Part shown: one piece after another, positions 55,730 through 64,000 of the stretch
How positions within the stretch are numbered: the stretch's first letter is position 1
How the letters are laid out: each line of letters opens with the position of its first letter
DNA from: Paracyclopina nana
Lineage: Eukaryota; Arthropoda; Copepoda; Cyclopoida; Cyclopettidae
Assembly: GCA_019096065.1 (NCBI GenBank)
Contig: JAGUCH010000003.1
Location: 8,370,001 to 8,434,000, forward strand
Length of the DNA stretch: 64,000 bases
Direction: 5' to 3'
The notes under the pieces: model-generated
Seen by the model: only the letters and a program-made list of their open reading frames with translations
Database searches by the model: none
What the model was told of the DNA's origin: nothing
Program-made: the position numbers and the translations under genes

Positions 55730-58700
55730 ACTTTAGTACGCCATCCCTTTTTTCATATCAAGTAATCCCGGCTATGATATCCTCCATGTGAACTTTTAAA
55801 GCGGTCATGTTACACTCATCTACTTTGTTTGTCCTGCATAAATTAGCAAATTATAGCTCAATCCGAGTTGACCACGACAACTCGCAATGCTCTAAAACTG
55901 CCTCAAAATAGGGTAAAAAATAAATGTTGTCAGGAATGAATTGATTCCAAAAGAGGAATAATGTGTCATTTTGGCTCTTTTTTGAGGTGATACGCGGAGA
56001 CGAAGAAGAAGAGCCTTTCAGTGGAGCGCGAGCGCGCATGCAAGTTTAGACCGAAAAGCGCCGCGAGGGCTCAGTCTGTCAGCAAGATTGGAATTGACTG
56101 CTCCGCCTCGCAGTTCTTTTCGAAAAACAATCAGATTCGCGTGATCTATGTGAATTTATCATCCAAATCAGCACCACCATATACCATTATACCCACTGTG
56201 GGCGACCGTTGAAAGGAAAGGTGTCTCGTGTGCACACGAGTGTGTTCTCCACCCTTTTATCCGAATATCATCCATGAATGAGCATTAAGATTAGCATCAT
56301 CGTCGGAAAAACGTGAGTTTCACTTGACTTTAGAGTAATTGAAAAATATGCCAATGTTTGACAGCTCTCAAGGCGATTCACACGCTTGTTTGAGTTGATA
56401 ATCCTCGTATTTATTTTCCAAATGATTGAGTGTAGGAGTTCGCGAGTGAGATTTTTACGCCGTCTTTCCATGAAAATTGCCGGTCTTCAAGGTGGCTTGT
56501 TTACCATAGGTGTCAAAATTCTCGACAGCTTCTAATCATTGCAGACTTGCGCGCCATATGTACCACTTCTGGCTAGATAATCCTTGTGTTTGGCTATTTA
56601 TGTCTATTCAGCAGATAGACTACTGCTGTACAGAGGTGCTAAACTCTTGTAAATACGGTGAACTGAGAGCACCTACTGAGATGACTACCACATGTTTGTG
56701 CCGATTTTGAGAATACATTTTCGAGGTGAAAAAGTTTGCATTATGCATCACATCCTACTGTGAGGCACTGAGAGGAATTCGGGGAATTGACGATCAAACC
56801 GTGCACTCAAAATCATAACTTTCATAATCTATCATTCATTGGCAGTGTGACTTATCAGAGCTACCAGCTACTAAGCTCCACAATTATGTATCGTCATTTT
56901 TATCTGGGCTGGGTTTATTATAATGGTGGCTTAAAAGCCTGAGGACTTTTGCCACAGTCATAAAACCACTATTTATGTTTGTTAGTACTCAGTTTTATGG
57001 ATGAAATTTGGCAGCAAATTGCACACACTCTGCAGTATTTTTACGAAATTAACATTTTGATGCACTCAGATGCAAACTGAGACATCAGTTGATGGCATGG
57101 TCAAAATATCCTGTAAGCAATTTTGGCCACGGTTCATCACTGCTCATTTTCCCATGAATTTATGCTCAATTTTGCCTTGATTGACTAGCATGCAGAATAC
57201 GTTTTCAATTGACTCCATTTGGCTACGAATTTTCAAAATGGGAGGATGGGCGCTCCTTAAAAAGCTGCAATTGTAAATCTCTGAAGTTTATTACTTTTCT
57301 CGTAGCAAATGCAAAGTGACATTAAAGCAAATAAAAAAGAGGCCAAAATTTTGTAGTATAAACAAGACCTCCCTGGTGGTATGTTTACATAGAAAGATTC
57401 AGATAAATCTTTTAAAATCAAAATGGAAGCTTGAGACTGAAAAGGCTAGATTTATCAGCCGATGACGAAAGAGAATATAAAAATGGACATGCAAGCCTTT
57501 GTGCCAAGTGCCATGTAGTAGTATAGTTGCTTTTTATCCTGAAGAAACTTATTCTTCGCCGTTGCAATAGAAAAAGCTGAACAGTAGTCGATTTGGCCAT
57601 GTCCTACACCTAAGGCCAGGCCACAAGCTTGCCAAAAAGTAATCTCATTATGTGGCAATGAAAAGAATGGTTTTGAAGTAAACATGCTATATAGTAGTAA
57701 ATTACTAGAGAATGTGTGAGTCGTCAGGTTAAAAATAGATTTCCAATAGATTGCTTGATCTCCAGTATTATGTACATGAGACAGGTTAATTAGTAGTACA
57801 CAGGCAGCCAATTACAAATGTGTTTCTTACACATATAGTGCACACAACATACGGGTTTAATTAAAACAGTTTCCATCAGACGAAAAAAAGTTATAAGGGC
57901 ATCTCATATTTCTGCTACTGTTTAATTAAATTAGATCCCTCTAAAATTGGCTGGCATAAAGTTGATGGGCATTTGATATGCAAAATTCTCGTTTGTGCAA
58001 ATTGGCACTGACCCACTTAATTCTTGACTAAACGAGAACGACACATATCTTTTCAAGAGAAAAAATCCAGCATCAAACAGATTGCCAGAAGCAAATGCTT
58101 TTGTTGAGTGGAATTTGGGGGCTCTCTTATGGCATTATTCCCAGGTGTAGAAAGATGTAATAAAGTGATAAAACCGCGAGGAAAAGTTGCATTGAATCAC
58201 AAACTTTTCTATCTTGGCCCCATTTCGACGTTGAGGTTTGAAAAAGTACTTTTCTTTGAGAGAAATCTACGCGCTCAAGTTTTTTCACTTTGATTATGGG
58301 ATATGGGGCAAAAAATGTCAACAGCTTGTAACTTTGCAGCGAGCATAAAAAGATGGCCGGTTGATAAATCGTCCATTTTTTGCCCCTTTTTTTCAGTGGT
58401 CATTTGATGCAGAATTTTTTCCCTTAAGGAGTACAAACATTCTTTTGTTGCTGGCAATACCTGCCATAAATCTAGGCAAGTTATGGTACACGTGCAAAAC
58501 TAACATTTTACCATTATTACGCAAAGGTCAATTTGGTAAACAGCCCCTCTACACAGGGGATAAAAGAAGGGGCAAAAAAGGACGACGACGACGCAGCTGA
58601 TGAAGAACAACCAGTCTGAATGGTTTTGTGTGTACGTTATTACCGTGAAAATGGCGCCAGGATTTGTGAAATAGCACTAACGCACAAAAGAATGCAAACA

Positions 58701-61076
58701 ATTTGTCTCTCTAGTCATTACATATATTTGTGATTGGCAATGCTTTTCAACTAGGGTGATTTTACGAGCGCAAGCTCTCATTTTTCTTCCTCCTCAGCTC
58801 GATTTGCGCACAATTTTGCGAAATAATCCTCTTTTTGTAAAAAGCAGAAAAACCCACAAAAATTCCTCAGGAGTAATATGACCCATTGTTTTCAATATTT
58901 TACTACTTTGCATTTTTGTGGCGATCATTTTGTATTTGGACATGGCAATTAGTTATGTCAACTGCAGCAGCAGTTTTTACATATGTATTACAAATAGACC
59001 GTATTTGTGACTATTTGCAAAATTGCAAAGTGCATCACCAACTCATCCTAGCTTGTTTGCACACACCATTTTCAATGCATTGCATCATTGGTGAATGGTA
59101 CATGTGTTGTTTTCAAAACACTCACCTGAAGGATTTCATGGGCTTTTGCACTTGCATACTGCAGCAATAAAAGAAGTCATTTGGAAACGCGAGTAATAAA
59201 GCAATTTGAATGGAAGAACATTATTTCTTGCAGGATTTCTGTGCCAATGAATAAAACCAGGAGATATGAGAGAAAAATTGCTCAGAAAGGAGCCGATTTC
59301 CTGGAATCGAATTACTGATAATGTTTTTCACATACCACATGCATATAGAAGTAGTAGTGGTAGTTGGTCTTGACCAATAACCTGGTATGGGATAACCGTT
59401 CATTCTCACAAAAGAGTGGAGGCTTTGACATACAGACTATAAGCAAAAGCACGCGTCGTCCTATTCATTTTCCTTTGCCTATTAGTGCACACCCCCGACC
59501 GAACATCCTCGCGTCGTCACAGATGGTCGAAAACTATTTACCGCGCACTTACTGCTATCATTTTCACGGGTAATTGACAAATTATTAGGGATATCATCGG
59601 CCATAAATCTGAGATGTACAAGTGGCTGAGAGCAATTATTCGAGAGAATCTGATTCACTATTGACTAGAAGGAAACATGAGGGCAAACATTCACAGTTCT
59701 GTCCAGTTGGGAAGAACATTCATTGGTGTCAGTCAGCCGCCAAACACTACCAATAGACCAATGAATGTCAGCAATAGGTTTTTCTTGCCAGCTCACACGT
59801 ATATTACGTCCTGGTTTTAGAAAAGGGACCCATTTGGAGTTTTCGACCCGAATTGTCCTTTCAACCTTACATAAGCTACCACCGCGCCACTTTAGTACAT
59901 ATCATGCGCGTGTGCGAGTAACAACATCCGCTCGTTTCCGTCTCAGCTTTGGCTGCTGGGAACAAAAACTCAAAATGTTTAATAATAATAATCCTAGCAA
60001 GCGTTGGCGATTTCATGCCACACTGGAGCTAAATGTCACGTCAGCAGATCAAGAAATTGAAAAATTACTGCAATCCCCTTTTTATTGTCTTTTTAGAGTT
60101 TTCTTTTGTGTTGTCTGCGAGATGTTGCCAATAATCGCACTAGGAATACATTGCAATGGAAAAAGGCTTTTTGTCAAAGTTTCATGACAAAACGTGCTGC
60201 TACGTGCCTCAGAAATAATCCCTTATCCCGACGAATAGTCAACATATTCTTCAGCTGCTGCTGGCACCCAACCACTGTGTGGCACATATTGTGGCCTCAC
60301 CATGGGGACAATGGAGTGCAAAAAGTGCAAAACACAAATGCATAGCGTCAAAAGTAATCCGCTTCTGATTTTCACAGCTTCTCCTATCTATTATAGAAGA
60401 AGAGTGAAAAAAGAGGTCCAGTCCAAGTGTAAAGAAGCACTTGAGAATTGGGGCAAATGTCCGGCTGCTTCAGCAGCATGCAGTAGGGGTAACTCAAAAC
60501 CTTGTACAATTTTCAAGAGGGATTACCGTGTCTGAGACCCTAATTGGATATAGTCTTGAGCATGGCATATACCCAGTGAAATTACTATGAGGAAAACTAA
60601 GTAGAAGAAGGTAGTCTCGCATGGGTGCCCATTAATCCACCACAAATCCGCGAAAATCCCAGAATCTGGTCTACTGACGTGACGTCGATTGCTTTATAGA
60701 AGAAGGAGTGGTAGTAAACAATAAATTGTACTATGTATATACATGTGAAGATAAAATTAACCCATTTCCCTCATTTTTTCAATGCGACGCAAAAAAGCCA
60801 TGCATTATTCGGTTTTTTGCTGCATTGGCGGATATGGACGCTTTTTTTGCTCGATGATTGACTTGCTTGAATCTATTAGTTTCCACAGTTTATGAGGAAA
60901 ATAAGCAAACTTCCACTAGAAACTTGGCATGGAATTGGCCATCTTCCCACATTACATTGGCTGTAACAACACACTGCTCCTTATACAATACAATGGAGGC
61001 TTTGCAAATCAAATATTGATCAGTGACTTTGTTTGCATGTCAACTCTCACTTATTGGCTCCACTCTTTTTTTGCAG
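55730..61076. other. Intergenic region and probable 5' region of gene 3
   Basis: No coding exon is recognised. The GC-richer patch at 55990-56110, with an initiator-like TCAGTC at 56071, is a weak candidate for the promoter and non-coding first exon of gene 3. The next stretch to 61076 is AT-rich and ends with a strong acceptor (TTTTTTTGCAG). Confidence 0.4.
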
Positions 61077-61598
61077 GCTCTCGTGATGTGAACAGCCCAC
61101 ATGAAAGATGATCACAATGACAGGGATCCTGATACTTTTGCCATTATTGGCCACTTTTGCCAGCTGCCAATTGCAAAATTCTAGCGATGGTGATGAGGAA
61201 AAAATTATTTATTCAGTGGTGTCAGGATCTGCCCACCTACCCTGCAACATCACTCCACCTTTGGGATCAGGAGATGGAGCCAGACTTGTGTTGTGGTACA
61301 AGGACTCGGATCCCCAGCCGGTCTACAGCTTTGACGCCAGATACTTGAACCCCAAGCATTGGTCCCAAGACCCCAATTTCGGCTCGCGGACTTTTTTCCG
61401 GCACACTGTGGAGCCAGCTCAGCTGATTGTATCCAGTGTGACTCTTCAGGACGCTGGCACCTACAAGTGCAGAGTGGATTTCAAGCAAAGCCCCACCGTG
61501 ACCAATTCCGTGGAGCTGAAGATCATCGAGGAGCCAAAGAAACCTGTCATCATCGATTCGGATGGAAGTGCGGTCATGGGCACTGTGGGCCCTTTTAG
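61077..61598 (+). CDS. Gene 3 exon: 5' UTR end, signal peptide, Ig1
   Basis: ATG 61108 starts MITMTGILILLPLLATFASC, a good signal peptide. Ig1 is complete here, with LPCNITPP, LVLWYKDSDPQPVYSFDARY and GTYKCRVDFKQSP. Two upstream ATGs (61086, followed at once by TGA, and 61101, in another frame) precede it. Ends in phase 2. Confidence 0.9.
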
Positions 61599-63886
61599 GT
61601 GAAAATCATTTCATTTCATTTTAGAAAGCCAGCTTACTCATTAAATCCTCATTTGCAACTTTTTTCCATAGGCTGAAGCAAGCTGTCATTTTGGTCTGCT
61701 TGGTCGAGGGAGGAAAGCCGAAGCCAGATGTCATCTGGAATCGCGATGGAGAGCTGTGGGACCAAGACCTCGATCCCTCCACTTATGATGATGTGCTCCA
61801 AAACACTCTGGTCATTGGAGAGCTCGATCGGTCCTTTCACGACTCGGTGTTCGAGTGCCAAGCCATCAACAACAACGTGACCAAAGCCCCGTTGTCGAGA
61901 GTGAAGATCATCCTCGAAATGCCCATCTTGTCGATGACGATTGCGAATTTGCCCGATCCGGTGACTGCAGATGTTAACTACCAAATTTTATGCCAGATCA
62001 CTGGAGCCCAACCGCCCCCGAACGTGAAGTGGTTTTTGGACGGAATGGAGCTGCCCTCGGACCAACCGAGGCTGACTCATGAGAGCAACCTGACCACGAG
62101 CCAGCTCGTGTTTGCACCGCAAATCAAGGATCAGGGCAAAGTGCTCACCTGCATGGCACAAAATGACATTTTCCCCTCCGTCAACCGATCCTCCACGCTG
62201 AACGTGTACTTTCTGCCAGTGGTGCACGTGGAGCTGGAGGATGACAAGTTGGATCCGTCTCACATCCAAGAGGGAGACACCATCACATTTAAATGCCTGA
62301 TCCAGGCTCATCCCTGGGTCTGGCGGATCCTTTGGTACAGAGACGGCGAGAAACTGGTGCCCTCGGATGGTGTCATCATCGAGGAGACTCGATTGACGCT
62401 CAAAAACGCCTCCAAAAAAATGTCTGGCCAGTACGTTTGCTCAGCTGCCAATGTGGAGGGAGACGGATTTAGGTATAGATTATTTTGAATTTACAAAGAG
62501 AGACCGAATGATTTATTTAATAATGCTCCTTGGGTTTTTTCCAGTAAAGGGCTACAGATTACCATAAATTACAAACCGGTTTGCGTGGCACCAACCATCC
62601 AAAAGAAGGAGAATGGCATCGATCTTATTTGCTCAGTGGACTCGAAACCGCAGTCGACGGCTTATCGGTGGCTTTTCAACAGCTCAGAAACAACTTTCGA
62701 AATCCCGAGCGCGGAGAGCTCGATGTTCTTCAGCAATTATAAGCCTTCCACCGAAGAGGCCCACGGCCAAGTGCTTTGTTGGGCCTCCAATAACCTAGGA
62801 GAGCAGCAGCAACCTTGTGTCTTCCACGTGGTGCCACTGGCAATTCCATCTCCTCCCAAGTCATGCAAAGTACGCAGCAGTTTTTTAATTTCTATATTCA
62901 AAATTGTAAATTGTTTAAAATGTATACAGGTGAGCAATTATTCCGCTTCCACGGTGGAGGTCAAGTGCCAGTCCGGCTTCAGTGGCGGCCTGAATCAACG
63001 CTTCATCATGGAAGTGTTTGAGACTGTCAACAACACTCAGGTTTTGGTGGCCACTAATTGGACTGATTTGGACGTGGGCAACAACCAGCCAGTTCAACTG
63101 GGAGTCTGGGGCCTGCTGCCCGATTCAGACTACATCATCAGCGTCAAGTCCACCAACGAAAAAGGTGAAAGCTCTCCTGTTTTTGTTGGAGGCTCAACTC
63201 GAATTTTGCCAAGCGGAGGAGCAACTTGGCTTCCAATCAACGACGAAAACTCGGAGTCAGACGCCAGACTGCCTCTTCTTTTCATCATCGTTGGCATTTT
63301 AGTCACTCTAATGATCATGGGGGCTCTGGTGACAGCCATTTTGGCGGTGAGGAGAAGGCGCCTGATGAAGCTGACTCAAATTGAAATCACTTCCAGCAAT
63401 GGCTCCAACAGTCCTCCTCTCAACACTGAATTGCAAGAGGCCTTAATAAAGCCCGAGGAAAAGGCGCCCAGTATCCAAAGAAAAGTGAGCTTTCGTGATG
63501 CTCCCATGAAATCGCCTAACTATAATAATCATCAGTGCCCGGAGTGCGAGATGCATGGGAAGAGATCACTCACTCCTCCAATCCTCTATAATTGCAGCAC
63601 CTCAAGCTCAATTTTGCCACCAGTACAAAAAGCAGTTGTAAGGACATTTTCCATTGACAAGTTGAGGCCATTGTGCCCCGTTTGCAATCCTGTGGGAGAC
63701 ACTCCATATCCGGATGAGTACTCGTCCTTTCCCAAGCACCCAAAGAATAATAACATTAAAGTTGAGAGTCCGGAGGACGAGGTGCGGAGACTAAACACCG
63801 AATTGGATGAGCTTCAGCAATGCTTACTCAATGGAGCTGCTGCCTTGGCAGCCGCAGAAAATCTCCACGAATACGACATGACTTAA
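61077..63886 (+). CDS. Sidestep-family Ig/FN3 transmembrane receptor, compact paralogue (gene 3)
   Basis: Coding join: 61108-61598, 61672-62472, 62545-62869, 62930-63886 (857 residues and a stop). The first exon begins at 61077, after a strong acceptor, so at least one non-coding exon lies upstream. Order: signal peptide (1-20), Ig1 (about 25-150) with the Sidestep signature SFDARYL, KHWSQD and TYKCRVDFKQSPT, then Ig2-Ig5 (about 155-535), FN3 (540-640), helix (653-679) and a 178-residue tail. Cytoplasmic features: RKVSF (PP1 RVxF-type dock), two CxxC pairs (742-745 and 788-791), a TPP stretch and a C-terminal coiled-coil-like helix (VRRLNTELDELQQCLL). It shares architecture with gene 1 but has far fewer introns. 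Likely an axon-guidance ligand or receptor at the neuronal or target-cell surface. Confidence 0.92.
61672..62472 (+). CDS. Gene 3 exon: Ig2, Ig3 and Ig4 in one exon
   Basis: An 801-bp exon with three Ig domains: VILVCLVEGG to SVFECQAINN, YQILCQITGAQPPPNVKWFL to VLTCMAQND, and ITFKCLIQAHP to YVCSAANVEGDGF. In gene 1 the same region is split into six exons. Confidence 0.93.
62545..62869 (+). CDS. Gene 3 exon: Ig5
   Basis: SKGLQITINYKPVC, DLICSVDSKPQSTAYRWLFN and VLCWASNNLGEQQQPC, matching the Cys-bearing Ig5 of gene 1. Ends in phase 0 before GTACGC. Confidence 0.9.
62870..62929 (+). other. 60-bp intron without stop codon, gene 3
   Basis: GTACGC to ATACAG, exactly 60 bases and free of in-frame stops, so retention would insert 20 residues. 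It sits at the Ig5/FN3 junction, where gene 1 also has an intron, and the inserted residues look non-conserved. I therefore treat it as an intron. Confidence 0.7.
62930..63886 (+). CDS. Gene 3 exon: FN3, transmembrane helix and whole tail
   Basis: FN3 (VEVKCQSGFSGGLNQRFIME, YIISVKSTNEKGESSP), helix LPLLFIIVGILVTLMIMGAL and onward, then RRRR. The tail carries KVSF (63482-63493), CPEC (63536-63547) and CPVC (63674-63685). Stop TAA at 63884-63886. Confidence 0.92.
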   Translation: MSNYSASTVEVKCQSGFSGGLNQRFIMEVFETVNNTQVLVATNWTDLDVGNNQPVQLGVWGLLPDSDYIISVKSTNEKGESSPVFVGGSTRILPSGGATWLPINDENSESDARLPLLFIIVGILVTLMIMGALVTAILAVRRRRLMKLTQIEITSSNGSNSPPLNTELQEALIKPEEKAPSIQRKVSFRDAPMKSPNYNNHQCPECEMHGKRSLTPPILYNCSTSSSILPPVQKAVVRTFSIDKLRPLCPVCNPVGDTPYPDEYSSFPKHPKNNNIKVESPEDEVRRLNTELDELQQCLLNGAAALAAAENLHEYDMT

Positions 63887-64000
63887 TTCCTTTCTTTCTA
63901 AATTGTAGAAGCTGCATTCTTTTCGAAACTGATCTCTCTTATACGCTATTGTAGATGTAGCTATACGTACATTGTATTAATACTATGTAGATCAATTGTC
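63887..64000 (+). other. 3' UTR of gene 3, running off the window
   Basis: AT-rich sequence after the stop. No canonical AATAAA before the window ends. Confidence 0.6.

Noticed and set aside
1..64000. CRISPR arrays, operons, prophage or bacterial mobile elements.
   Set aside because: No direct-repeat/spacer arrays or bacterial coding density. All supported genes are spliced.

Overview
This is eukaryotic genomic DNA, most likely from an arthropod, possibly a non-insect pancrustacean. The evidence is GT-AG spliced genes, long AT-rich introns with microsatellites, and protein families typical of protostomes: the Sidestep immunoglobulin family and a receptor tyrosine phosphatase with Ptp99A-type architecture. 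There is no sign of operons, ribosome binding sites or bacterial genes. The species cannot be fixed from the sequence alone.

Layout. Three multi-exon genes, all on the + strand, encode type I neuronal cell-surface receptors. (1) About 510-15590: a Sidestep-family receptor whose 5' end lies outside the window. Thirteen exons give the end of Ig1, Ig2-Ig5, one FN3, a transmembrane helix and a long cytoplasmic tail ending in a PDZ-type ligand (935 codons visible). (2) About 22800-50420: a receptor of 998 residues with a signal peptide, one Ig domain, four FN3 domains, a transmembrane helix and one tyrosine-phosphatase-like domain. Every catalytic signature that can be read there is degenerate, so it looks like a receptor pseudophosphatase. 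Its first coding intron is 14.4 kb and has a GC donor. (3) 61077 to the window end: a second, compact Sidestep-family receptor (857 residues) in four coding exons, with Ig2-Ig4 fused in a single exon. Splice phases agree throughout all three models, with no internal stop or frameshift.

Between and within the genes. The intron at 38103-44357 holds a nest of repeats: an A/T-rich minisatellite, a small MITE, a tRNA-like SINE fragment, a 2.9 kb foldback-type inverted repeat carrying 171-bp tandem units, and another MITE. The 50-61 kb intergenic region holds a TA-flanked mariner-type MITE, a 171-bp MITE and an inverted-repeat element carrying a GC-rich 18-bp minisatellite. Other non-coding stretches show only simple repeats.

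How the parts relate. In Drosophila, Sidestep proteins are guidance ligands for motor axons (recognised by Beat proteins) and neural receptor phosphatases act in motor-axon guidance. The window therefore looks like a small neural-wiring neighbourhood. Eleven exact TCCCNNGGGA sites (the consensus of the COE/EBF/Collier/UNC-3 factors) lie in introns of genes 1 and 2 and none lie in the intergenic DNA. This is far more than composition predicts and suggests shared control by a neuronal selector factor.
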